64,000 nt of DNA from Flavobacterium panacagri (GCF_030378165.1 NZ_CP119766.1:496001-560000), one strand, 5' to 3'; shown: positions 24,390-37,251, numbered from the stretch's first letter. Program-made: numbers and translations. Notes: generated by a model from the sequence alone, not told the origin.

Positions 24390-25482
24390 GTTTAGAAAGC
24401 TTTTCCTTTCGTTTACTATTTAAATAATTCCTTACTGGAACATCATAAAATATCATAACTAAATAAGCAAATCCAACTAATAGAATTACCGCCGTTGGAA
24501 CTATAAAAGCAAGTTGCGTCACATCAGGTTTGTAATTAGTATAATAATTCCCGAACATCCATAAAACGGCATAATGCGTCATATACAACGGATAGGAAAT
24601 ATTTCCAGAAAACACACATACTTTTTCCAATCCAGGTTTTAAGACAGCTCCGGCTCCTAATGAAATCAATAATGGAAAATAAAACAAAACAACTAAAGGT
24701 TCTGTTAACCAATTCCATTCTGAAAATGGCATTATAAAAGCCAGCAATAATAATCCGCTCAAACTTATAAATCCTAATTTGTTTTTAATAACCAAATTGA
24801 AACGGTAGATTAACAATCCTGCCAAAAAAGAATAAGATATTCTCGCACAGCCATCCCAAAAAGTCGGCCCGCTCCAGCCGCCTAATAAATTTCCAGAATT
24901 GTATGCTACAAAACAAATTGCAAAAGCTGCGATGATAGTCAGAACAAACAGAAGACTTTTTCCAATTCTATAAAGCACCACAGCATAAACTATATTAGCA
25001 ATATATTCCCAAAACAATGACCAGGCAGGTGCATTAAAACTAAATAAATTAAAACCTCGGTCGGCAATTACTGGTAACGGAATTAAAAATAGAGAACAGA
25101 TAAAAGTCAAAACAATTTTACCAGCGTTGTACAATTCCAAATGTCCCCCAAAAGGATCAAATAAAAAGGCTAATAATCCTAAAACAGATCCCGCAATAAC
25201 CAATGGATGCAGTCGAATAATTCTTGCCACAAAAAAATTCCAGATTCCCATTTTTGAAATACGATCATCATAAGCATAACCAATTACAAAACCCGAAAGA
25301 CAGAAGAAAAAATCAACAGCTAAAAAACCATGTCCAATGAAGTTTTTACTAGGATCGGTAAAAATCCATTCCATAAAATGGAAAACAACAACAGCAAAGG
25401 CTGCAACACCTCTAAGTCCGTCAAGAATTTCAAAATGTTGTTTGGTCTGCAGAACTGACGAAGATATTTTATTCGTTTCCAT
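24370..25482 (-). CDS. Acyltransferase 3 family membrane protein
   Basis: 370 residues with about ten membrane segments. The N-terminus carries the family motif FEILDGLRGVAAFAVVVFHF (conserved R and catalytic His) and later FFFCLSGFVIGYAYDDR. Such proteins O-acylate sugars of exopolysaccharide, LPS or glycolipids. No glycan-synthesis genes are adjacent, so the acceptor is unknown. Its stop codon overlaps the terminator hairpin region, which probably also blocks transcription from the IS side. Confidence 0.88.
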   Translation of the reverse strand: METNKISSSVLQTKQHFEILDGLRGVAAFAVVVFHFMEWIFTDPSKNFIGHGFLAVDFFFCLSGFVIGYAYDDRISKMGIWNFFVARIIRLHPLVIAGSVLGLLAFLFDPFGGHLELYNAGKIVLTFICSLFLIPLPVIADRGFNLFSFNAPAWSLFWEYIANIVYAVVLYRIGKSLLFVLTIIAAFAICFVAYNSGNLLGGWSGPTFWDGCARISYSFLAGLLIYRFNLVIKNKLGFISLSGLLLLAFIMPFSEWNWLTEPLVVLFYFPLLISLGAGAVLKPGLEKVCVFSGNISYPLYMTHYAVLWMFGNYYTNYKPDVTQLAFIVPTAVILLVGFAYLVMIFYDVPVRNYLNSKRKEKLSKQKTPLS

Positions 25483-25835
25483 TAAATTGAATGCGGTTTG
25501 GTTTTTAGTTAATCATTTGGAGCTGTCGCAAGTTCTACAAATTAATACTTAAATCAAAATTAGATTTACTCAATAATTTAAATCGCTTAGAAATTAGATT
25601 TTTCACATTTAAATAACTTTTTATACTTTTTCATTCCGTTCGTTTTTCCTAAGTTTGCTAAAATACAAAAACAAATATGCACGTAGCAGGTTGTCTTTCG
25701 CCACCAGAAAATTAATAATACTTCTTTAGTATTGACACTAGACTGAATACCTCAGTCTATTATTCTATGTCTTTACCTCAAATAAAAATTATTAATATTC
25801 AAAAATAAATCCTCAAAAGGGATAGACAACTTCTT
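25483..25835. other. Divergent intergenic region with a candidate operator
   Basis: 353 AT-rich bases between the acyltransferase and EamA genes. The one structured site is the 8-bp dyad tagactga-N5-tcagtcta (25739-25759). No perfect TAnnTTTG box is seen on either strand. Confidence 0.5.
25739..25759 (+). promoter_or_regulatory. Dyad tagactga-N5-tcagtcta upstream of EamA gene
   Basis: Perfect 8-bp inverted repeat with a 5-base spacer, about 75 bases before the EamA ATG and directly after attgacac. It has no T run, so it is more likely a protein-binding site than a terminator. Confidence 0.4.
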
Positions 25836-26726
25836 ATGAAAAAATCATATTTGATACTGCACACCGCAGTGTTACTAGCTGGCTTTACTGGCGTTTTCGG
25901 AAAACTTATTGCTCTTAATGAACTAACATTGGTTTGGTACCGAGTATTATTTGCTTCGATTATTTTATTTTTTATTCTAAAATCATATAAGCTAAAAGGA
26001 CTTCAATCTTTTTCAGAAATCGCAAAAATTTCTAAAGCAGGAATACTTATTACCATTCACTGGATCTTTTTCTACGCCAGTATTAAATACTCCAACATTT
26101 CGATTGGCGTAGTTTGTTATTGTTTGACAAGTTTTTTTACTGCAGTTTTTGAACCTATCATTAATAAAAAGAAATTCAATTTAGTTCAAGGTCTTCTTAG
26201 TTTATTCACGCTTTTAGGAATAAGCCTGATTTTCCATTTTGATTCTTCCTATCAACTCGGAATCATGCTTGGCGTAATTTCTTCAGCATTTGCCGCTTTG
26301 TACACCATTTACAACGAAAGATTAGTTCAGTTTTATGATAGTAAGCTGATTAACTTTTATCAAATGTTAGGAGGAACCATTGTTTTGGGATTAGCACTGC
26401 CAATTTACTTTTATTATTTCCCAGAAGAATCTTTTATTCCGAGTTTAAAAGATACTTTTTATTTATTTGTTCTTGCTTCTTGTTGCACTGTAGCTTTGTA
26501 TGTAATGTTTGCAGAATCACTTAAAAAAATTCCGGCATTTACTGTAAACTTAACTTTCAACTTAGAACCTATTTATGCAATCATATTAGCTTTTCTATTT
26601 TTTGATGAAGGAAAATCAATCAACTTTTCATTCTACATTGGGATTAGTTTGATTATGACCTCAATTCTATTACAATCCTTAATTTCAATCAAGAAAAAAA
26701 ACATTGTCGAAGAGCAGATTTCCTAG
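25836..26726 (+). CDS. EamA/DMT-family transporter
   Basis: 296 residues with ten predicted membrane segments in two EamA repeats. WYRVLFASIILFFIL, HWIFFYASIKYSNISIGVV and, in the second half, FTVNLTFNLEPIYAIILAFL are typical. DMT/EamA proteins usually export amino acids or metabolites across the inner membrane; the substrate is unknown. Single-gene unit closed by a terminator. Confidence 0.9.
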   Translation: MKKSYLILHTAVLLAGFTGVFGKLIALNELTLVWYRVLFASIILFFILKSYKLKGLQSFSEIAKISKAGILITIHWIFFYASIKYSNISIGVVCYCLTSFFTAVFEPIINKKKFNLVQGLLSLFTLLGISLIFHFDSSYQLGIMLGVISSAFAALYTIYNERLVQFYDSKLINFYQMLGGTIVLGLALPIYFYYFPEESFIPSLKDTFYLFVLASCCTVALYVMFAESLKKIPAFTVNLTFNLEPIYAIILAFLFFDEGKSINFSFYIGISLIMTSILLQSLISIKKKNIVEEQIS

Positions 26727-26739
26727 ACAGCTAAAACAG

Positions 26740-26772
26740 AAAAACTCCTTTGTTAAAAAGGAGTTTTTTTAT
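26740..26772 (+). terminator. Terminator between EamA and YdeI-like genes
   Basis: Arms aaaaactccttt and aaaggagttttt, T7 tail; it separates convergent genes. Confidence 0.8.
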
Positions 26773-26785
26773 GCTTTTGTTCAAT

Positions 26786-27379
26786 CTAATCGTTTAAACC
26801 TTTACCCGCTAAAATTTGCGGAATATTCTTTTCTACTCTTGCCTCTCTCGTTTTCGATTGTTTTGGCTGAGAGAAATGAAGCAGATAAGCTCTTTGTCTT
26901 CCCGGAGTTAAAGCATAAAAAGCTTTTTTCAAATCAGGATTTTCATTTAATTTAACCTGAAACTCCTCTGCGATTTCAAATTCCGAAACTTTTTTCAATT
27001 CTACTTTTAAACCTGCTTTTTCAATTTCAGCCGCTTCGTAAATATAGTTTCTCAAAAAATCTTTTTTGCTAATAATATCTTCAATGCTGGTAAAACGAAC
27101 CTGACGTGCGGCCTGAACATTTTCTGATTGTTGAATTAATATTTTATTCGGATCTTTCATCAGCGCTCCTTTAAAAAACAAAAAAGCACAATATTCTTTA
27201 AAAGCGTGAATCAAAACTATATTAGCCTTGTTAAAAGTATAACAAGGACTTCCCCACTTTAATTCTTCCACTAGATGACAATCCAAAGCGATGGTTCGCA
27301 ATAGTTCTAATTCTTTTTGCCATTTCTCTGCTTTTTCGAAATAAAAATCAACTTTAGGATTTACACTATACTCTGTCAT
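26786..27379 (-). CDS. YdeI/OmpD-associated family protein
   Basis: 197 residues. An N-terminal DUF1801-like domain (WQKELELLRTIALDCHLVEELKWGSPCY) is followed by the C-terminal YdeI segment (LKKAFYALTPGRQRAYLLHF, ending with a TREARVEKNI tail). In enterobacteria YdeI has been linked to resistance to antimicrobial peptides, but the role in Flavobacterium is unknown. No signal peptide is seen. Single gene. Confidence 0.85.
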   Translation of the reverse strand: MTEYSVNPKVDFYFEKAEKWQKELELLRTIALDCHLVEELKWGSPCYTFNKANIVLIHAFKEYCAFLFFKGALMKDPNKILIQQSENVQAARQVRFTSIEDIISKKDFLRNYIYEAAEIEKAGLKVELKKVSEFEIAEEFQVKLNENPDLKKAFYALTPGRQRAYLLHFSQPKQSKTREARVEKNIPQILAGKGLND

Positions 27380-27453
27380 AAAATGGTCAATTAAAATAAT
27401 TAACTAAAATTAGTAAAATTGAAAATTATACAGCAGACTCATTAGAATTAAAA

Positions 27454-28227
27454 TCATTTTCGATAACCTTTTATAATACCGCGTTTTGAATGGCGTATAA
27501 AATCTAAAACTTTATCCCGTTCTATGGTCTGCTCAAATTCATTTTCTATTAATTGTAAAGCAAATTTTGTGTTTCTTTTTTCCTGAAATAAAATTCTATA
27601 AATTGCTTTAAGTTCTTCTAGCTTCTCAGAATTAAATCCTCTTCTCTTTAAACCCACTAAGTTTAATCCTAAATACTGCAAAGGATCGTGCGCCGCGATA
27701 ATGTAAGGAGGAACATCCTTTACAACTCGGCTTAAACCACTAATCATGGTATGTTCTCCAATAATAGAAAATTGATGCACTGCAGTCAATCCACCAATAT
27801 TGGACCAATCACCAACCTTTACTTCCCCAGCCATTCCAACACTAAAACCAATAACACAATTATTACCAATAATACAATCGTGTCCAATATGAGCATTAGA
27901 CATAATCAAGTTCGAATTTCCTATAACAGTTTTCCTCTTTGAAGCTGTTCCTTTATTAATCGTAACAAATTCCCGAATCAAATTATCATCGCCGATTTCC
28001 AGCAAGGTATACTCATTTCTGTATTTTAAATCTTGAGGAATTCCGCCTAATATTGTATTGGAATGAATCTGACAATTTTCGCCAATTCTTGTACCGCTTA
28101 AGATCGTAACATTATTCCCAATAGAGGTATTGTCGCCAATAATAACATCATCCTCAATAGTCGTAAAATTTCCCAGAGTAATATTACCCCCTAAAGCAGC
28201 ATTTTGATGAACCAAAGTATTTTTCAA
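27454..28227 (-). CDS. LpxA-like acyltransferase (left-handed beta-helix), TTG start
   Basis: 257 residues made mainly of hexapeptide repeats (IGDNTSIGNNVTILSGTRIG and similar), with an LpxA-like catalytic motif SNAHIGHDC and a C-terminal helical part (GLNLVGLKRRGFNSEKLEELK). LpxA adds the first acyl chain to UDP-GlcNAc in lipid A synthesis. No lpxD, lpxC/fabZ or lpxB is adjacent, so it may be a second, orphan enzyme. The only plausible start is the TTG at 28227, because an in-frame TAA lies five codons upstream and no nearby ATG exists. Confidence 0.8.
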   Translation of the reverse strand: MKNTLVHQNAALGGNITLGNFTTIEDDVIIGDNTSIGNNVTILSGTRIGENCQIHSNTILGGIPQDLKYRNEYTLLEIGDDNLIREFVTINKGTASKRKTVIGNSNLIMSNAHIGHDCIIGNNCVIGFSVGMAGEVKVGDWSNIGGLTAVHQFSIIGEHTMISGLSRVVKDVPPYIIAAHDPLQYLGLNLVGLKRRGFNSEKLEELKAIYRILFQEKRNTKFALQLIENEFEQTIERDKVLDFIRHSKRGIIKGYRK

Positions 28228-28293
28228 TTTCTGAACTTTTTAAAATAGTCCACAAAAATCAAAAGAAAAGAAAGAATATTTTTTGATGTAATA

Positions 28294-28857
28294 TCAAGAA
28301 ATTGAAGCTCGAATTCTGCTCAAAGTTTCCTGACTAACACCAATAAGTGAAGCGATATGTTTAAGTTTGGCTTTAATAACAATTTGAGGAAAAGAATGTA
28401 AAAGAAACTCATACTTCTGTTGCGCAGTCATTACCCTAAACAAATGATGAAATTCATTTATTTTAGAAAGATATAATCGCAACTGATTTACATGAAATTT
28501 TAAAAAGAGTGGATATTGCATCAAGATTTGTTCATCTGAATAAGATAACGAATAAAGCACCGAATTTTCACAAGCTTGAAAACTTTCAAATGAAGGTTTC
28601 TGCTCAAAAAAGCTACTCATAGAGGTCACAAATTGATTATTGGTATAAATCCATTTCGTAACTTCTAATCCTTCCTCAAAACAAAATCTGCGAACAGCCC
28701 CCGATTGAATGAAATATACTTTATTACATATTTTACCTTCCTGAATTACAAATTCATCTTTCTTAAAATTTTCAAGAACAAAATACTTTCGCACAGCAAG
28801 CTCCGTTTCTAAATCTAATTTTTGAAAACTATTTATGATCTGAATTAACTCATCCAT
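28294..28857 (-). CDS. Crp/Fnr-family transcriptional regulator
   Basis: 187 residues. An N-terminal cyclic-nucleotide-binding-like beta-barrel (FVIQEGKICNKVYFIQSGAV) and a C-terminal helix-turn-helix (LKHIASLIGVSQETLSRIRA). The usual phosphate-binding Arg/Ser of cAMP receptors is not evident, so the ligand is uncertain. It is common in Bacteroidetes as a single-gene regulator. Located 66 bases from the start of the LpxA-like gene on the same strand, with no promoter consensus evident. Confidence 0.82.
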   Translation of the reverse strand: MDELIQIINSFQKLDLETELAVRKYFVLENFKKDEFVIQEGKICNKVYFIQSGAVRRFCFEEGLEVTKWIYTNNQFVTSMSSFFEQKPSFESFQACENSVLYSLSYSDEQILMQYPLFLKFHVNQLRLYLSKINEFHHLFRVMTAQQKYEFLLHSFPQIVIKAKLKHIASLIGVSQETLSRIRASIS

Positions 28858-29061
28858 TCTAATTAGTGTTTTTTAAAAGAAATTAAATTTAAAATTTTAA
28901 TTATAAAGCAAGTTAAAAAGGAAAATAAACAATGAAAAAAAAAAACTTTAAATAATAAGCATTTTAAAAGCTTTTAAAGCAAGATTATTGTTAGCAAAAA
29001 GAAATTACATAGATTCAGCTAAAAGTAAAGTATTGAAATCAAATTATCCTTAAAATAATCA

Positions 29062-29148
29062 TAGCGTCTCCCTCCGGGCCGGGCTGTCTGCTGTATCTTT
29101 TGTTTTTTAAAGAAAAAAACAAAAGGATGCCGCTTCCATCCCTGACGC
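29062..29148. repeat. GATAG-type dispersed repeat, copy B
   Basis: Reading the minus strand: gcgtcagggatggaagcggc, atccttttg, an A/T loop, caaaagatac and then agcccggccc. The atccttttg/caaaagat pair makes a central hairpin. It shares the same order of motifs with copies at 35105-35190 and 48494-48591. The 391-base gap between the Crp gene and 5S holds only this and the rrn terminator. Confidence 0.7.
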
Positions 29149-29208
29149 ATCCAGTTTAAAAAGAACTTTCGGGGATTTCAGCATTAAAACAAAAAAATGA
29201 TATAAAAC

Positions 29209-29240
29209 AAAAAACCCCGTTTCGTAAGAAACAGGGTTTT
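29209..29240 (-). terminator. Terminator of the rRNA operon
   Basis: Arms aaaaccccgtttc and gaaacagggtttt. On the minus strand it follows 5S and ends in a T run. Confidence 0.85.
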
Positions 29241-29247
29241 CAAAAGA

Positions 29248-29357
29248 AAGGCGACGACATACTCTCCCACAAAACTGCAGTACCATCTGCGCAGGCGGGC
29301 TTAACTTCTCTGTTCGGGATGGGAAGAGGTGAGCCCCGCCGCAATAACCACCTTAAG
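29248..29357 (-). rRNA. rrf: 5S ribosomal RNA
   Basis: On the minus strand the conserved 5S core is clear: ggtggttattgcggcgggg, the cccatcccgaacag motif and the closing ggagagtatgtcgtcgcc. The ends are set by pairing of the outer stem and are accurate to a few bases. Confidence 0.9.
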
Positions 29358-29449
29358 GTTTTCAGTAATTAATATCTAATTACCTTCCGCGTGCGGACAA
29401 TATTTTAACATACTGAGATAAAGAAACATAAGTTTTTTAAGAAAGTTCC

Positions 29450-29476
29450 TTCTCTCCCGTCTGGGACGGGAGAGAA
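29450..29476 (-). other. Hairpin in the 23S-5S spacer
   Basis: Perfect inverted repeat ttctctcccgtc / gacgggagagaa with a 3-base loop between the 3' end of 23S and 5S. It may be a processing stem, since no T run follows on the minus strand. Confidence 0.5.
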
Positions 29477-29484
29477 AAATTATG

Positions 29485-32365
<2,881 letters not shown>

Positions 32366-32499
32366 TACCAATCCTGTTAATTAAAACAGGACCGTTTTTT
32401 TTGTTTTTATTATTGCTAATAAAAACGCTTTCTACTTTCTTATTATTTTCTTATCTCAATATGTCAATGAACTTTTATTTACTTCTCTGAGTAAATTCG

Positions 32500-32573
32500 T
32501 GGAGAATAACGGAGTCGAACCGTTGGCCTCCTGCGTGCAAGGCAGGCGCTCTAGCCAGCTGAGCTAATCCCCC
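32500..32573 (-). tRNA. tRNA-Ala (anticodon UGC)
   Basis: 74-base cloverleaf in the 16S-23S spacer. Acceptor gggggat/attctcc, anticodon loop cttgcac (TGC), T loop ttcgact. CCA is not encoded. Usual position as the second spacer tRNA. Confidence 0.95.
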
Positions 32574-32674
32574 GTTTTTTCAGTATGCAGTTAACAGTTT
32601 TCAGTTAACAGTTCAAAACGGTTCACTAAAAGTGCAACTCAACCTCTAAAATTTCCTTTTCCTAAGCCAAATAG

Positions 32675-32748
32675 TAGTCCCGGGCAGACTCGAACTGCCG
32701 ACCCCTACATTATCAGTGTAGTACTCTAACCAGCTGAGCTACGAGACT
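32675..32748 (-). tRNA. tRNA-Ile (anticodon GAU)
   Basis: 74-base cloverleaf in the 16S-23S spacer. Acceptor agtctcg/cgggact, anticodon loop ctgataa (GAT), T loop ttcgagt. CCA not encoded. First spacer tRNA after 16S. Confidence 0.95.
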
Positions 32749-32872
32749 CTGTTTTACTTAAGTTTTATCATTTTTTTAAATTAACAGCAAGAGTAATACA
32801 ATCTTAAATCCAAAACCTTATTTAAGGCATCTTATTTCCCTGACGTGCATCAATGCTAACGGTCAGGGCTCT

Positions 32873-34386
<1,514 letters not shown>

Positions 34387-34558
34387 GTATATTTTTATAT
34401 TATTTATGCGATGCCTTATCTATCGGTTCTTTTTCGAATCTTCCGATTCTATTACTCTTATTCTTTCTGTTTCAGCATCTCTGCCGAAACGGCTGTCAAT
34501 TCAATATGTCTACGAACGTGTATTTCTTTTTATCTCCGCCTGTATCTCAAAGCGGGTG

Positions 34559-34590
34559 CAAAACTAAAAATTCTTTTTGTTTCCTGCAAG
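34559..34590 (-). promoter_or_regulatory. rRNA operon promoter 1 (proximal)
   Basis: On the minus strand CTTGCAG (34584-34590), 17 bases, then TAGTTTTG (34559-34566), followed by CACCCGC. It matches TTG ... TAnnTTTG. An A-rich tract just upstream resembles an UP element. It lies about 170 bases before 16S. Confidence 0.75.
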
Positions 34591-34682
34591 GAAAATTTGA
34601 AAATTTTTGAAACTTTTTTTTCGTTTCATTTCTTCAGCATTCCCTCCCAATCTTTCAGTGAACTTCCCGTATTTGCGGGGTG

Positions 34683-34714
34683 CAAATGTAAAACGCTTTT
34701 CCCAATCCTGCAAG
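34683..34714 (-). promoter_or_regulatory. rRNA operon promoter 2
   Basis: CTTGCAG (34708-34714), 17 bases, then TACATTTG (34683-34690) and CACCCCGC on the minus strand. It lies 124 bases upstream of promoter 1. Confidence 0.75.
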
Positions 34715-34805
34715 ACTTTTTTAATCTTTTTTTTCGAAAATCTCTTTTCTCTTTCTGATCAGTCTCCTGCCGGTATTGCTGTGAACGTCTTCGCTTCTGC
34801 GGGTG

Positions 34806-34836
34806 CAAAAGTAGAACCTTTTTCCGCTTCTGCAAG
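34806..34836 (-). promoter_or_regulatory. rRNA operon promoter 3 (distal)
   Basis: CTTGCAG (34830-34836), 16 bases, then TACTTTTG (34806-34813) and CACCCGC on the minus strand. It lies 123 bases upstream of promoter 2. The sequence between promoters 2 and 3 is recognisably related to that between 1 and 2, so this is a diverged tandem duplication. Short frames on the plus strand here are Phe/Ser-rich and not genes. Confidence 0.75.
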
Positions 34837-34968
34837 CTTTTTATCCGCCTTTTTTTGTTCTTTTTACAATCTTTTTCTTAACTCACTCATAACAGCTGAT
34901 TTACATGGAAAATTTTTTTGACGATTTGTCGGTTTTTTCTTTATATCGCCATTTATTGGGCTGTTTTG

Positions 34969-35042
34969 CCGCAAAGGCACTAAGCCACAAAGCCTTCTTT
35001 TACGCTTTTTTTATTCCCGCAAAGGCGCAGAGCCGCTAAGTT
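34969..35042. repeat. cgcaaag-type intergenic repeat fragments
   Basis: Two short related motifs, ccgcaaaggcactaagccac and ccgcaaaggcgcagagccgc, followed by taag. They resemble the half-motifs of the repeats at 7669-8245 and 62955-63086. No arm pairing spans them, so they look like remnants. Confidence 0.45.
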
Positions 35043-35104
35043 TTTCTCTTTCTTTCCTGAAACACCCCCCCCTTTTCTTCCGTGAAATCTCTTCTGAAAA
35101 CCGA

Positions 35105-35190
35105 TCCCCTAGCCCCGATAGAAGCGGAAATCCTTTTTGTGGCGGGGTTCGACGCAAAAAGATTGCAGCGGATAGCGGGAATTTGCTCCT
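35105..35190. repeat. GATAG-type dispersed repeat, copy D
   Basis: Contains cccctagccccgatagaagc, ggaaatccttttt, a short loop, gcaaaaagattgcagc, then ggatagcggga. The ccttttt/aaaaag pair forms the central hairpin. This is the best preserved copy; from memory, near-identical sequences are scattered in Flavobacterium genomes. Confidence 0.75.
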
Positions 35191-35337
35191 AATCAGCATT
35201 AAATTTCTAATTGAATTATCGTAAATTTTATTTTCTATCACATCCCCGGTACACATTAGACACACTGCGGTACGTCTCTACAGAAAATTGGAATGCTACA
35301 TTTAAATATCTATCTACATATATATGCAGAAAAAGCA

Positions 35338-35367
35338 AACCCGACAGGTTTTGAAACCTGTCGGGTT
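35338..35367 (-). terminator. Terminator of the LolC/FtsX-like gene
   Basis: Arms aacccgacaggttt and aaacctgtcgggtt. The same cccgacaggtt palindrome occurs, degenerate, near 9966 and 63135. Confidence 0.7.
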
Positions 35368-35395
35368 GAGATTATAGTTTAAATTATTTTATGCA

Positions 35396-36631
35396 TCAAT
35401 CATAACGAATAGCTTTGACTGGAGATATTTTGGTTATTATATAGGACGGTATTAACAGCACTAAAAAACAAACTCCAACCGTAAGTAGATTCAACAAAAG
35501 AATATAAATCCAATTCAAATAGACGGGTGCTTGATTTACATAATAATTTTCAGGATTTAACTGAACTATTCCGAATTGCTGCTGTATTAAAAGAATAGAA
35601 ATACCAATTAGATTCCCCCATAACAATCCTCGAAGAATCAAATAAAATGCATTATACAAAAATATTTTTCGAACAGCCCCGTTATTAGATCCCATCGATT
35701 TTAAAATACCTATCATTTGCGTTCTCTCTAAAATAAGAACCAACAAAGCCACAATCATATTAATAGTAGCCACAAGAATCATAATCGCTAAAATAATTAC
35801 AATATTAAAATCAAACAATTTAAGCCAGTCAAAAATATAACTGTATTTCTCAACGATAGTTTTAGCATCTAAATTCGAATTTATTTCCTGATAGACCTGA
35901 TTACCGACATTTTTAATTTCATCAAAATCTTTAACAAAAATTTCAAATGCCCCGACCTGATCCTCATTCCATTTATTAATTCTCTGAATATGGCGAATAT
36001 CCCCAATAATATAAGTTGCATCAAAATCTTGAAATCCAGAATTGAATATAGCAGCAATCTTAAAACGACGGCTATTCGGAAGTTTTCCTTGCTCTTCTTT
36101 TACAAAAAAAGTATTAAACTGATCTCCTACTTTTAAATTTAAACGATCAGCGAGAAACTTTGAAATAACAACATCCTCATTTACTGCTTTTGTAAAATCT
36201 GGCAATTTGCCACCAACTATATATTCATTAATACTATTCCAATCATAATCTGCTCCTACACCTTTAAACACGATTCCTTCAAACGCATTTTCTGTTCGGA
36301 TAATTCCAGCCTTAGTAGCAATTGCCTGAACATGGCTCACTTCTGGAATCGATTTAAAATTGGGATAAAAATTCTGTTTTTTTGAAATTGGAACTATAGT
36401 AACTTCAGAATTATTATTGTCAAAATTCGAAATTATAATCTGTCCGTTAAATGCCGAAACTTTGTCGCGTATTTTTTTTTGCAAACCTATTCCAGTTGCA
36501 ACAGAAACAATCATCATAATCATTCCTATAGCAATTGCCGAAATAGCAATTTTAACTATTGGTGCCGAAATACTGCTTTTATTATCTTTTGCAGCAATAA
36601 GCCTTTTGGCTATAAAATATTCTAAATTCAA
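35396..36631 (-). CDS. LolC/FtsX-like ABC transporter permease, TTG start
   Basis: 411 residues. N-terminal membrane segment (about 28-50: VKIAISAIAIGMIMMIVSV), a large periplasmic MacB-type domain (about 55-265), then three membrane segments in an FtsX domain (about 272-300, 320-345 and 370-395). The closing segment SPVKAIRYD is typical. The protein most resembles lipoprotein-releasing LolC/LolE permeases, but no LolD ATPase gene is adjacent. The start is TTG at 36631: an in-frame TAA lies six codons upstream, and homologues I recall begin MNLEYFIAKRL. Confidence 0.85.
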   Translation of the reverse strand: MNLEYFIAKRLIAAKDNKSSISAPIVKIAISAIAIGMIMMIVSVATGIGLQKKIRDKVSAFNGQIIISNFDNNNSEVTIVPISKKQNFYPNFKSIPEVSHVQAIATKAGIIRTENAFEGIVFKGVGADYDWNSINEYIVGGKLPDFTKAVNEDVVISKFLADRLNLKVGDQFNTFFVKEEQGKLPNSRRFKIAAIFNSGFQDFDATYIIGDIRHIQRINKWNEDQVGAFEIFVKDFDEIKNVGNQVYQEINSNLDAKTIVEKYSYIFDWLKLFDFNIVIILAIMILVATINMIVALLVLILERTQMIGILKSMGSNNGAVRKIFLYNAFYLILRGLLWGNLIGISILLIQQQFGIVQLNPENYYVNQAPVYLNWIYILLLNLLTVGVCFLVLLIPSYIITKISPVKAIRYD

Positions 36632-36725
36632 ATTAATAGTATTTCTTTAGATTGTTTGATCATTAGTTTTTCAAAAATACATCTTAAAAAAAGAAAACAA
36701 GATATTGTTTAAAAACATTTCTACT

Positions 36726-37220
36726 TTATAGCGGGAGTTTCTTTTTCATTTCTTCTACTATATTATAAGCCGCAGGACAAATTTCAACATTTTTCAGTGT
36801 TAAGTTAGAAATCTGATAAAACTTATTTCGATCAGTATGCGGAAATTCACGACAAGCTTTTGGGCGCACATCGTAAATCATACAATAATTTTCATTATCC
36901 AAAAAGGTACAAGGCACACGCTGTAAAACATAATCTTTATCTTCATCGATTCTAAGGTACTGCTCTATAAATTGTTGCGGCTTCTGCCTGAAATGTTTTG
37001 AGATTCTTTCGATATCCCCCATTGTAAACAAAGGACCTGTTGTTTTACAGCAATTAGCACATTTTAAACAGTCTGTTCTTTTAAATTCAGCATCATGCAA
37101 ATCTTGCATAACGTAATCTAAATTCTTCGGCGGTTTCTTTTTGAGCTTATCGAAATACTTTTTATTCTCGATATGCTTATCTTTGGCTAACTTATTTAAG
37201 TTATTTAAAATCTGTTTCAA
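36726..37220 (-). CDS. YkgJ-family cysteine-cluster protein, TTG start
   Basis: 164 residues with the Cys pattern of the YkgJ/CxxCxxCC family: CLKCANCC near residue 57, then PCTFLDNENYCMIYDVRPKACREFPH. These probably bind zinc or an iron-sulfur cluster; the function is unknown. The only start candidate is TTG at 37218-37220, since an in-frame stop lies four codons upstream and the first internal Met is at about residue 38, after conserved-looking sequence. The -7 box TAATTTTG (37244-37251, minus) lies 23 bases upstream. Confidence 0.85.
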   Translation of the reverse strand: MKQILNNLNKLAKDKHIENKKYFDKLKKKPPKNLDYVMQDLHDAEFKRTDCLKCANCCKTTGPLFTMGDIERISKHFRQKPQQFIEQYLRIDEDKDYVLQRVPCTFLDNENYCMIYDVRPKACREFPHTDRNKFYQISNLTLKNVEICPAAYNIVEEMKKKLPL

Positions 37221-37243
37221 GTTTAAAATTTAAAGTTGATCTG

Positions 37244-37251
37244 CAAAATTA
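37244..37251 (-). promoter_or_regulatory. -7 promoter box TAATTTTG for the cysteine-cluster gene
   Basis: TAnnTTTG match on the minus strand, 23 bases before the TTG start; no convincing -33. Confidence 0.4.

Noticed and set aside
34969..35395. A possible gene in the gap between the rRNA promoters and the LolC-like gene
   Set aside because: Holds repeat fragments, a GATAG-type repeat and a terminator; the one 84-codon frame has no recognisable content.
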